This document shows positions 21,903-32,257 of a stretch of 64,000 nucleotides of DNA, piece by piece. Both the position numbers and the translations under genes were made by a program. This DNA comes from Staphylotrichum longicolle (lineage: Eukaryota > Ascomycota > Sordariomycetes > Sordariales > Chaetomiaceae): the NCBI GenBank assembly GCA_019096155.1, contig JAHCVI010000001.1, positions 10,168,001-10,232,000 on the forward strand. Reading direction: 5' to 3'. The notes beneath the pieces are model-generated. The model worked only from the letters and a program-made list of their open reading frames with translations. It ran no database searches and had not been told where the DNA came from. Every line of letters starts with the position of its first letter. Position 1 is the first letter of the stretch.

Positions 21903-22679
21903 ATGGCTGACTTTCCCAAGCTCATCCCCGCCTTTACCATTCAAGTATGTCCTCTCCCTCAACTCACCTCCCGTCCTCCCCAATCACCCGCTACCCCCCT
22001 TCGCAAGACATCACCCCCAAACCCCTCATCAACCATCCTCCCCTCCCCTTTCCCTTCCCCTCCCACTCGCCCAGAAACACCAATCTCGAACCAGCCAACT
22101 AACCACCCCCACCCCACCCCATCCACAGGTCGCTCTCGACCAAACAGCACCCATCTCCTCCACCCTGACGTTCGCGCCCTTCCTCTCCTCAGGGGGCAGC
22201 ATCGTCTCGGACCCGTCCTACCCGATCCAGGTCGACGCCGCGCTCGAGCACGGCGCCGACTACATCACGCTCTCGCGCGACGGCCGCTACGTCAAGCTCG
22301 ACGTGCAGAGCCTGGCGCGCGACGCGCGCACGGGCGGCCTGCTCCGCTTCACCTACACGGGCAAGGTCGCGATGGGGGGCGCTGCGGGGAAGGTGCTGAG
22401 GGGGGAGGCCGGGGCGGCCACCACGGGGTTTGGTGATGCTTGTGAGTTTATTTTTTTGGGTTCTTTTTCACCTACTTGCTTTTCTTGTTTGCAAGGGTGT
22501 GAGTGATCGAGCGGGGACGGTGCTGACGTGAGTGGGCAGTCTCAGTTGTGGAGTTTCAGACGGGGAGCGAGGAGCTCAAGGCGATCGAGGAGAAGGTGTA
22601 TGTTGGATCAGGGAGGTTTGTTCTTGAGACTGGTAAGCCGGTTATTGTTGAGTACAAGGTGAGCGAGGTTTCCGCGTAA
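21903..22679 (+). CDS. DUF3237 family protein
   Basis: Small single-domain protein of the DUF3237 (UPF0311) family, 164 aa, function unknown. Three exons: 21903-21944, 22129-22441 and 22540-22679; intron 1 is long (184 nt) and C-rich. The product begins MADFPKLIPAFTIQV, with the family segments YPIQVDAALEHGADYITLSRDGRYVKLDVQ (residues about 50-80) and GLLRFTYTGKV, and ends VEYKVSEVSA. No signal peptide or membrane helix is present, so it is likely cytosolic. The upstream TATA box suggests conditional expression. The family is widespread in bacteria and fungi as a beta-barrel-like fold without an assigned reaction, and I do not assign one. Confidence 0.85.
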
Positions 22680-22965
22680 GTCAGGGACTGAATGGGACTG
22701 GTTTTGATGGCCAGTGAGATGATTGGTCTCGAACTCGGATACATAGATGGCACGGCATAGACCATCAAACTACATCCTTCAAAACACACACTGATGTGCC
22801 ATGGGGTATACGCTCTGTATTTGTTCCGAAAGAACCCTGCCTCATGAGACCTCTGGCCCTCGGTTGAGGGGAAACATATGCAATCCAGATCCGCCCGCTC
22901 TATGCAAAAGCCCTCATCTCCTTTGCGACATACAAACAATGCGACTTCCAGCGCTCCCCATCCCA

Positions 22966-24715
22966 TCAGTTCGCCGGCGGCCCACCTGCCTTCTGAACGA
23001 GCAGTTGCCCGACCTGGACGTTGGCAATCTCAAAGGCTTTGGAACCCTGCGGGAAGGTTCCGAGGGCGGCCCACAAGTCGATCAAGGGCTGCATGGGCTC
23101 AAGGTCCGACTTCTTGAGCAGGTTGAGCGTGGTTGCCGTCAAGATAAAGTGGCTGAAGCAGCTGTTCATCGACTTCTCCAGGTTGAGGCTGAACATGTCG
23201 TCAAAGTGCGACCAGTACAGGTGCGCGTAGACGCGGAACATCTGCCTGAAAATGGTCTGGCACGTCTCCATGAAGTTCTGCGGGAACCCGCTGCGCTTCC
23301 CCACCCAGTCCTGACCGGAGTCGGGCAGAGGGGTGCAGAATGCCGGGTTGTCCGCGTACGAAACACCTGCAGCGTCCGTGGGGAAGATGGCGCCGTCGTC
23401 GATCTTGCCAGAGATGTACCGCTGGACAAGCGTCAAGTACTCGTAAGCCGGGATCTCGACGGGCTGATAACGGGAGTTGAGCCAGGTAAAGGAGTGATTG
23501 CTAACACAGTCAGATTTGAGTGGTCCCGGAACAGACAGTTGAGAACGAAACTCACCTTCCGGCCGACATCTTGGAGCATCTCCTGGAGTTGCAGATGGAA
23601 GAGCCATCTTCCTCCTTGTCGTGGACGAGGCGGATAAATGTAATCAACATCCGCCAGTGGTCGACAACTAGCAACATGTCAGCCGCATGTCTGGATGCCC
23701 TGCCCAGAAAGACGTACCTTGGTGTGCCACCCACTCCCCCATCTCGACCGTTTTGGGCTTTGCGCTCAGGGTCAAGAAGTTGCCCTTTACTATGTGCTTA
23801 GCATAGTTGGCGTTGAGCCAAAGAGGCTTGACTGGAGGGAGGTGGTATGAGGCGAGGACATCCTCAGCGGACGGGATCATGCCACTGGACTGGTCCATGC
23901 CGATGGTCTCAGCAAGTGATGGCGAGGTGGGGAGCGGCGGGAGCTTCACTGCAAGATTTGAAGAGGAAGACTGGCTTCCCAGCGATCCTTGAGAGGCGTG
24001 TGCCGATGGCGGAGGCGCTGCCTGCTGTGCCTGTGATTGCGCCTGTGCTTGTTGCTCAGGGCTGGGAGAGCCTGCGCCGGGTGAGTTGGGGCCTCTTTGG
24101 CCGCGGAAGCGGGCGTTGCTGTATAGAAGGGTTAGTTGCCGGTGCTATTGAACAGGGAGATGAGATCATATGCAACAGCAGGTTCCGGTATCCAATGGAG
24201 ACGTTCAGGCGAACACAACTTGGCTCAAGCTGCGGAACTATGATCTGTCCGGCAGCTCTGGCAAGTGGTCTGGCAGACGTGCGTGCAGTGCCAACCCTAT
24301 CCAGACACACTTGAAAGTTGGTTGCGCAAGAGCGGTCTGACTTGGTCCTATACCCAAGATGTTGTGTACACGCCATGATCCCATATTGCCCTTGTGGTTT
24401 CCCTTGGTGAAACAAGAGAGGGGCCACTTCGCGGGGTCGGTACCCCTGAGAGCAGCCACTGCCAATACCGACTCCCAAGACGAGGCAAAACCCCAAAGCC
24501 AAAAGCACTTGCTTCAGCTTGATGCAAAGGAAGACATTTGGGGTGAACAGCATTGAAAAGCGTCTGCCTCACTCTTGTGCACCTGAGGTTGAGGCGGCTC
24601 AAGGCAGCGTAGATGACGAAGTGTGGGTGTGTTGGTGGTTGCGGGGAAGCGGGAAGCGGGAAGCGATGGGATGGACTGGACGACGAACTCACATTCCAGA
24701 GAAGAGGTTAGACAT
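22966..24715 (-). CDS. MOB2-like kinase activator (Mob1/phocein family)
   Basis: Co-activator of NDR/LATS-family kinases (the fungal COT-1/Cbk1 branch) in polarity and septation. Four exons (24693-24715, 23718-24118, 23556-23667, 22966-23500) give 356 aa. After MSNLFSGI comes a Gln/Ser/Ala-rich disordered stretch, then the Mob domain: WVAHQVVDHWRMLI, the zinc-ligand region SSICNSRRCSKMSAG, NHSFTWLN, the second half HFDDMFSLNLEKSMNSCFSHF, and a C-terminal tail. Zn ligands visible are two Cys in the CNSRRC segment and two His in the YAHLYWSHF segment. The first intron is 574 nt, about ten times its neighbours. The MOB2 rather than MOB1 or MOB3 assignment rests on overall sequence feel. Confidence 0.88.
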
Positions 24716-25209
24716 TGTCGCGGTGAGTTGAGCGAGAAACAGAGAGTTAAAGGCGGCCGTGGCCTATTGTGCAGACACCGAGCCAGGAACAGCCCAAAGC
24801 GTGCCGTTTTCTCCTAGTTTGAATGGGCGGTCATGAATTTGTTGACTGATGAGTTGGCCCTGAACTTGGGGTTCCAGACCTCCTGGTGCTTGGGCGTTGA
24901 GATGCACCCCGCCGTTTCAACGCCACCTAGCCCGTTATCGATATGAGGTTGGACAGGGGCTGCCCAGCTGACTCAGCAGAGTGCCATCCGCTCTCTATCT
25001 AATCGCCCTTCACTTCAACAATAGCAAGCCTCTCACGGAATCGCGCATTCAGCTCTATTCAGAAGGACCACCATTCGCTTCCACCACACGCTCGAGTCGC
25101 GAAACTACACCCGGCAAGGTCCCTATCTTGCCACAGCACACCAATTGATCTGCGCCAATCCTCGCTTCGAGAACCACAGTATTCCATTCGCGCCCATACC
25201 TCCTTCAAG
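24716..25209. promoter_or_regulatory. Divergent promoter region, MOB2-like / LEO1
   Basis: 494 bp between two start codons, holding both promoters. The LEO1 side is CA/CT-rich. No TATA box is recognised. Confidence 0.45.
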
Positions 25210-26497
25210 ATGTCCGACTCGGAAGACCCCATCGATATTGCCGACGAGGGAGGCGATGATCTCTTCGGAGATGAGGGTGACGATGACGCGATGTCTGAGA
25301 TTGAGAAGGCCGTGAGCGACCGGGACGTTGCGTCTGATAGGGAAGACGACGAACTTGACGCGCGCCGTCACGACGACGACGAGGAGCCTCGCGAGTTTCG
25401 CGAGAAGCTGGTCGCAGAGGTCCCCTTGTACCGACATCGCATTCCGCGCTCCAAGGAAGGCGGCGTAAGTCGCGGCTCCAAGTTTACCCTCTGCCTAGCC
25501 CTCGCTGACCGTTTCCCAGCTACACTCCCTCCGCGTCCCCGATTTCATCAAGTTTCGGCCACAGGAGTACAAGGCCGACGAATGGCAACCGAGCAGCTGG
25601 GATCTCGCCAACGCTGAGTCCGACAACCCGATTCCCTCCATAATGTGCCGCCGCGACCCCAAGACAGGCCGCATGCAGAGCAACGCAAACATCTACCGCT
25701 GGAGCGACGGCTCCGTGACCCTCGCCGTCGGCGACGAGCACTACGAGGTCCAGGCCAAGGCCCTCGCCCCGCCGCCCAACAAGCCCTACCGTGAAGTCCA
25801 GGACGCACACTACTACGCAGCCGCCGCCCACCTGACGACCAACTCCCTGCTCATCGTCGGCCACCTCACGGAGCAGTACACGGTCCGCCCCAACAAGGAG
25901 CTGCAGGACCACGCACTGGAGCGCCTCAAGGCCGACCTCGCAGGCGCAACCAAGGACCGCTCCTCCGGCATGATCATCGTCACGAACGAGGACCCGGAGC
26001 TGCAAAAGAGGCAGGCCGAGCTGGCGGAGAAGGAGCGCGCCAAGAACCAACGGCGGCGCGAGACGGCGGCGGCCCGCGCGGACGGCGCTGCGAGCCGGTA
26101 CAAGGGCGGCGCGCTCTCGGTCGGCGACCTCGAAGGCAGGCGGGGCGCGGGGGCGGCGGGGAGGAAGCGCGGTGCGCCCGGCGGTGCCAAGAAGAAGCAC
26201 CGTCGGCCCGAGTACGACTCGGACGACGACCTGCCGAGCGGTACCCGCCGTGCCGACAACTACGACATGGAGGACGGGTTCTTGGTTGACAGCGAGGAGG
26301 AGAGCGAAGTGGTGGAGGATGACGAGGAAGAGGAGCTGCTGGATGATGATGACGAAGAGGACGAGGCGCCGCGGGCGAAGCGGCAGAGGACGACGGAGCC
26401 GGACGAGGATGCCGATGGTGACGATGACGGTCCGGCGCACGAGAGCTCGAGGAATCGCAGACGGCGCGTCATTCAGGACGACGAGGATGAGGAGTAA
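25210..26497 (+). CDS. LEO1: Paf1 complex subunit Leo1
   Basis: Subunit of the Paf1 complex, which travels with RNA polymerase II and promotes histone modification and 3'-end formation. Two exons, 25210-25464 and 25520-26497, give 410 aa. An acidic N-terminus (residues 1-60) is followed by the Leo1 domain (about 75-250), recognised by VPDFIKFRPQEYK, the NANIYRWSDGSVTLAVG strand region and AHYYAAAAHL. After it comes a Lys/Arg/Glu helix, then a very acidic Asp/Glu tail interrupted by basic clusters (KKKHRRPE, RRRRV). This acidic-domain-acidic layout is the normal Leo1 architecture. The intron is 55 nt and in phase 0. Confidence 0.93.
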
Positions 26498-26765
26498 ACT
26501 AAACCATCAGGGTGGTGAGACGCTGTATCATACATATTTTCTGATTTAGCGCATCTGTTGCAGGCACATTGGGGCGTCTCAGGTATCAAAATGGAAAACC
26601 TCAGCCGATATATTAGCCTTTTCGACATCCTGGCTACATTTCAGCGCATTACATTCATATTCAAGAGTTTTGGGTATCCCCTCTGTTGTGGTCCGCCCCC
26701 CTCCCCAAAACCAGACTCTAAAACACGACGCTCATGGATCGAAATAGTTCAAAAAGGAAGCATGC

Positions 26766-28252
26766 TCAAAAGTACCCCGGTGTCCCCGTCGCCGATCTTC
26801 CCGGGTACGCCCCTGCCGGGGATGCATCTACTGCCGTCTCCTCGTCCGAACTCGGGTAAGTTCCAAACTCGTCGGATCCATCGGGCGGTGCCCGCATCGC
26901 TTCGAGCACTTCCGGACTCAATAGCGGCGGTTGATAGGGCGCGATGCTGTGAATCTCGCGGCCCGAGGGCATTTGAGCAAGCAGCGGTCCCGTAGGGGGT
27001 ACCGGCTGCGTCAGCATCTAAAGGTGTCAGATCGAACCCGTCAACGATGACCTGTCATGGCAGGAGAACCACTCACCGTATCATTTTGCTTCACCCACTT
27101 GGCCTCCAACATCTCAATCACCCTCGTCTCCTCCAGCCTGCCACCATCCGCGCCCCAATCGAGCCCCCGTTCCACCTTTTTATCCTCCCTCCTCTCGCTC
27201 CACTCCTTCCTCAACCCTTTCAAGCCTCCACCGCTCCTCTCCCCCTCCCGCCTCTCGACCCCCAGCTCCCCCAACCCCGCCCGCAACCACGCGATCGCCT
27301 TGCCCGTCTCGCCCCCGAGCTCCGCGTCGATCCCAAAGAACCGGCACGCCCGCGCCCGGCTCGCCCGCCGCAAGTCCTCGACGTACCGCACGAACCCGCC
27401 CTCCACCCTGCCCGCCAGCGCGCACGCGTGCGCCTGGGCCGCGTGCTCCGCGGCGGCGAGGCACAGGCGCGCGAACAGGTGGGCGCGCACCTTGGGCAGG
27501 TCGGGCGCCTTGTACATCCACTCGGTGTCGTGCGGGTTGCGCGCCTGGGCGACGGCGGCCGGGTAGGGGTCGTCCTTGAGGACGGCGAGGAGGGTCGCCT
27601 CGGCGAGGGCGAGGAAGCGCTGCGCGCGGAGGGTGGGCGGGGCGATGTCCGGGCAGGGCGGCGGGTGGGAGGAGGAGGAGGGCGGGAGGGAGGCGGCGCG
27701 GGCCGAGAGGTGATCGTAGATGGAGGCGGCGGCGAGGAGGTGGCGGGTCGCGGTCGCGATGGCGGTCTGGCGGGCGGCGGTGCCGACGGGCGCGGTGGTG
27801 GTGAGGTGCAGGGGCTGCAGGGCGGCGCGGGAGAGGAGGGTGTGGGTGTTGGCGAGGGTGGAGAGGGCGAAGAAGAGCTCGTACTCGAGCGAGTTGATCT
27901 TGACGCGCGGGGGCTCGCGGCCGGGGAGGAGGCTACTGGACAGCGTCGGGCGCCATTCTATTTGGGGCGCGGTCTGGAGGATGACGGAGATCTCGTCCGA
28001 ATGGATGGGCCTGTTGGAGAGGCCGGCGTCGATGGCGAAGAGGTAGGGGAGGTAGGTCTGGAGTGTGGAGGAGACGGTGGAGAGAGAAGCTGCTTGGGAG
28101 GCTGGAGGCAGTCGCTTGTGTTTCTTGAGGGTGTCGCGGACGACACCGCGATGTGTGCTTGCTTGGAGGGGCAGCGAGGGGTGGGATTCGCAGGTGAAGC
28201 TCGAGGAGAAGGAGAAAGAGGAGGTCGTCGGGAGGACGAAAGGGTAGGGCAT
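26766..28252 (-). CDS. palC: pH-response regulator PalC (BRO1 domain)
   Basis: Component of the fungal ambient-pH (Pal/PacC) signalling pathway that recruits ESCRT-III to plasma-membrane signalling sites at alkaline pH. Two exons, 27077-28252 and 26766-27017, give 475 aa. The start MPYPFVLPTTSSFSFSSSF is the typical PalC N-terminus. The BRO1 domain covers most of residues 1-400 and is alpha-helical, with HRGVVRDTLKKHKRL and the conserved EYELFFALSTLANTHTLL. The short second exon encodes a Pro-rich tail (PPTGPLLAQMPSGREIHSIA). Codons are strongly G/C-ending. An in-frame Met lies 26 codons upstream, but the family start supports 28252. It is divergent from ALG6; see the PacC-like sites between them. 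Confidence 0.9.
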
Positions 28253-28495
28253 TGTTTCTAGATTTCTGAGGGAATATGGCTCGAGCTTGCCTATACAACG
28301 AGATGGGTTTCCAAAATGCTCTGCTAGCAAAACATCAAATCATAAATGTCTTGGTGTTCGTTCTGTTGATGGAGGGGCAGCACCTGGAGTCCGGGTTCCC
28401 CAGGTGACATCACAGGGCTAGACAGCTGATGTCGGGCCGCTGCAGCACGTACCTGCGCTAAAAGCACCCCTGTCTGTCTCCTTGGAACCAAGCGA

Positions 28496-28501
28496 GCCAA
28501 G
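28496..28501 (+). promoter_or_regulatory. Putative PacC site 1 (GCCAAG)
   Basis: Matches the PacC consensus GCCARG, about 245 bp upstream of palC and 210 bp upstream of ALG6. A single hexamer is expected by chance roughly once per kb on both strands, so the call is weak. Confidence 0.35.
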
Positions 28502-28538
28502 CTCCCCACATCCCACCCAGCAGCAGCTCCCAAGCTCA

Positions 28539-28544
28539 GCCAAG
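28539..28544 (+). promoter_or_regulatory. Putative PacC site 2 (GCCAAG)
   Basis: Second GCCAAG, 43 bp from the first and in the same orientation. The pairing near a gene of the PacC pathway is what makes it worth noting. Confidence 0.35.
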
Positions 28545-28709
28545 GAGTTGCATGGGAGGTCCATGATCCCTGTCTCGGGCCAGATTTGTGGTCGTGGGAA
28601 AAAAGGTCCACGATCCCAATCCCAATTCCAATTCCACTTTCCCCAACATCAACCCTCCCGCGCGTTCAATGCGGCCGTCTCTCCGACTCGAGCTCCATAT
28701 TCGGTGACA

Positions 28710-30572
28710 ATGGCCAAGCCTTCGCCTTCTCCCCACAAGCCAAGGCGCAAGGCCAAGCAGGCGGCCCATGCGACGAGCAGCCTCCGAAATGTCAACTCGG
28801 CCGAGTCCATGACCCGCGCGCCAGCATTCCCCCTCGCCGCCTTCCTCTGGCCCGCCCGGGGCACTGTCTCGCAATGGGAGCTGTTGCCTCTGATTTTGAT
28901 GGCCGTCGGCCTGTTCCGGTGGGCTGCAGGGCTTTGGGGCTATTCCGGTACGGTTTCCTGACTCGAGGGGTCCGATGGCTAGCTGCCATGGGCAGTCTAT
29001 CAGACACATCGACTGACCCGCGCAGGCTTCGAGAAACCGCCCATGTTCGGCGACTACGAGGCACAGAGACACTGGATGGAGATCACGACACAGCTTCCCG
29101 TCTCCCAGTGGTACTTCCACGACCTGCAGTGGTGGGGCCTCGACTACCCGCCCCTGACGGCATACCACAGCTGGCTCTGCGGCAAGATCGGCTCGCTCAT
29201 CGACCCGGCCTGGTTCGCCCTCTTCTCGTCCCGCGGCTCGCACGATCCGACGCTCAAGATCTTCATGAGGGCTACTGTCATTGTGTCTGAATACCTGGTC
29301 TATATCCCTGCCGTCGTCATCTTCGTGCGCCGCTACAGCCGACTGAACGGTGTCGCAACCTGGTCTGCCGCTGTGGCTCTGGTCGCCATCCTGATGCAGC
29401 CCGCCACGATCCTGATCGACCATGTCCACTTCCAGTACAACACCGTGATGCTTGGTCTCGTCGTCGCAAGCATGTCCAGCATGCTTGCCGGCCGCAACCT
29501 CTGGGCAGCCGTCTTCTTCGTTGCCGCGCTTGGGTTCAAGCAGATGGCTCTGTACTACGCCTTCTCCGTCTTCGCCTACCTTCTTGGAAGTTGCGTATTC
29601 CCGCGGATCAACGTTCCTCGGTTCATTGCCATCGCCACAGTCACTGCCGCATCCTTTGCGATTCTGCTCTTGCCGCTGGTCCTGGGGACACTCTCTGACG
29701 TGAAGCACGGGATCGACTCGCGTCCGGATATTGACGGGCCCCGTCCCCCCTTGGCGCTGTTCCCGCAGCTCGCCGACTATCTGGATACCGAGGCCTTCTA
29801 CTACCCGGTGGTCGAGCAATTGGTGCAGATGGTCCCACGGGTGTTCCCCTTTGCCCGCGGCCTCTTTGAGGACAAGGTCGCCAACTTCTGGTGCGCCTTG
29901 AACGTGGTCGTCAAGATCAAGCATTACCCCACTGCGCTGCTGCAGCGCGGCGCCCTGGTTGCAACCTTGGCGTCAATCGTTCCCCCCAACCTGGTCCTCT
30001 TTTTCCGGCCAAGGAAGGACATCTTGCCCCTGGCCTTCGCAACCACCGCTTGGGGCTTTTTTCTCTTCAGCTACCAAGTCCACGAAAAGAGTGTCCTGTT
30101 GCCCCTGGCGCCCATGACTCTGCTCCTGGCAGGCAGCCACGGCCTGGGCAAGAGCACGCGGGCTTGGGTCGGATTTGCCAACATTCTCGGCTGCTGGACC
30201 ATGTTCCCTCTGCTACAGCGTGTCGATTTAGCAGTACCATATGCTGTGCTCACCCTTCTTTGGGCATATCTTTTGGGCCTGCCACCGACGTCACTCAGTG
30301 CGTACTTCAACGAAGGCGGAAACAACTGGACTGAGTGGGCCACACTCTTCATCCACGGTGCATTCTACCTCGCAATGTTGTTTTGGCATGTTCTCGTGCA
30401 AACCCTCAAGCCGCCTCCGGACAAGCCGGATTTGTGGGTGGTTGCTAATGTCGGTGTCGGTGCTGCCGGCTTCTGTCTTTGCTACCTCTGGTGTCTGGGG
30501 CGACTGGTGGTGCAGAGCGAAATCCTGCCCAGATCGTGGTTCCAAAAGAAGGAGAAGAGCAAGACACAGTAG
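28710..30572 (+). CDS. ALG6: Dolichyl-P-Glc:Man9GlcNAc2-PP-dolichol alpha-1,3-glucosyltransferase
   Basis: ER enzyme that adds the first glucose to the lipid-linked oligosaccharide used for N-glycosylation (EC 2.4.1.267; GT-C fold). Two exons, 28710-28947 and 29026-30572, with a 78-nt intron in phase 1, give 594 aa. A basic cytosolic N-terminus (KPRRKAKQ) precedes about eleven hydrophobic spans. The first luminal loop has the family hallmark FGDYEAQRHWMEIT and WYFHDLQWWGLDYPPL, holding the acidic catalytic-site residues. HFQYNTVMLG and GFKQMALYYA are further ALG6/ALG8 signatures; the intact loop and family pattern favour ALG6. The C-terminus (PRSWFQKKEKSK) is Lys-rich and may aid ER retention. 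Confidence 0.93.
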
Positions 30573-32257
30573 ATGGTCGGCTCGGAAATGCAGAGTGGAC
30601 GCGGGCCTACAGTTTTATACCCTCAATTATACCCTGTTTCGAGTTTCCACGGATATATCCAACAATCAGCTGATGCATGCTGGGCGTTCGGCTTCAGGGC
30701 TGACGAACAGCTCGTCGACTTCAACTTGGGGGCCATTGATGCCAACTCTCCAGTGCTCTCGAACCAGAGGTTTGTAGAGCAACCACTCGTCGATCAGCCA
30801 CCAACATGATTTCGCAACCTCGACTGTTTCGTTTGAACACTATCCGTACAAACGGGATGCCGTTTTTCCACCGGGACGCAGATTGGCGTTCAATGCTTCG
30901 GGATACGGGCATTGGTTCGGTTATGCAGCACAAGAGGAGCAAAGAACCCTGCACTTCATGGCTTCACAAATGTACAGCATTTACGGCCGTATTGAAATCC
31001 AAAGTCGGCAGCTTCATTTCACACGGACCGATGATCAACGCCCGGGTACCGGACCCCTGACACCAATTCGCACGACAACCTTTGGTAGGACCAAACTCGG
31101 CTTTCCAAGCTGTCGTCCTTCAAACAACGCATTACACCTGCAACAGGACATCGTTTCATTCTGCGGGAATCTTTTCAAAAGTTTCACCCATCCCTCGCAC
31201 CAGGAGCAAAATCCGGCAACCCCCCCTTTGAAAGAACCATCCACCATCCTTGGCGCCCTTTGGCCAGAAAAACGGCCAGAACAGGGATCAATCGACGTGA
31301 TGCGTTGTCAAAACCCGGGCAACCAATGATCAGCATGTGAAGGCACAATGGGCTGCATGCTTCTCCGTGTCTTGGCGCGTTCAGCCCTTTGAACCAACAG
31401 CGGAAGTGGCGCCAGGACGTTGGATGTCGGCTTAAGGAGCACAGCCTGTGAGGAGTGCATCGAGGAGGGGACGATCGGGTGGCTTCTTGCCTCAGCCCTG
31501 CGGCATTGCTTACATGTTGCAGCTCGCAGAGCTGGCCCAAATGTGCGGCGCATTGCGCACCTGCCGGGTCGTGCCTTGATGAGAAGTTCCCATCGGGATC
31601 GGGGGGGACACAAGCACCCGGCAGTCGATTCCAAATGGTGTGAAGAGCGGGCCGGTTCCGCGGGACGGTATCTGGTTTTCCCTCAGATGCGGCTGTTACC
31701 ATTTACAGAGTTGAGGACACTACGCAGTTTGAGGGCATCCGTTGCCACCTCGTGTCTCCAGAACGGAAATGACGCGAGCGCCTTCGCACTCTTTGTCTCT
31801 CTTTGACAACGTCTTGAACTCATGCTTCGTCGGGCTGAAGTCTGCACATGGCGGCTTTGTCTGCCCCGGGGGCGACTCGGCGCTCGATGCCGTCCCTGGT
31901 ATGACCGTAGAAATAAGAGTAGTCCCCAGAATGGCCCGGTGTATCTTTATCTACTCCTGTCAGCTTGATGTAACCATCGCCGAGTCCCTCCCCCACCGGA
32001 CTCGAGTAACTTACCGACAGGCTGGCGTCCTGTCGAGCTGCGTTCCTTCACCCCGGCTTGCACATCTCACAGCCAACAGCCACTCAGCCCCCTGTCGGGA
32101 CCACCAACAGCTCTCGCTCGTGGCTCCTGCAGGGCAAAGCACTCGGGTTCCTATTAGAAGGGGCAGAGAGGCGCCACCCTTTGTTTCCTTTTCTGTTCCT
32201 GCGTTCTGGCACTCGACCTTAGCCCGCCGTTACAGAGCTTAGGACAACACCGCAGCC
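30573..32257. other. Long gene-free stretch upstream of the cupredoxin gene
   Basis: 1.7 kb between ALG6 and the next start on the same strand. Open frames are short, out of register and without recognisable domains. It presumably holds the promoter of the cupredoxin gene; I see no repeat or TATA box. Confidence 0.4.

Larger units (their letters stand above)
28253..28709. promoter_or_regulatory. Divergent promoter region, palC / ALG6
   Basis: 457 bp between two start codons. It carries two GCCAAG hexamers (listed separately) matching the PacC consensus GCCARG. I see no TATA box. Confidence 0.5.
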
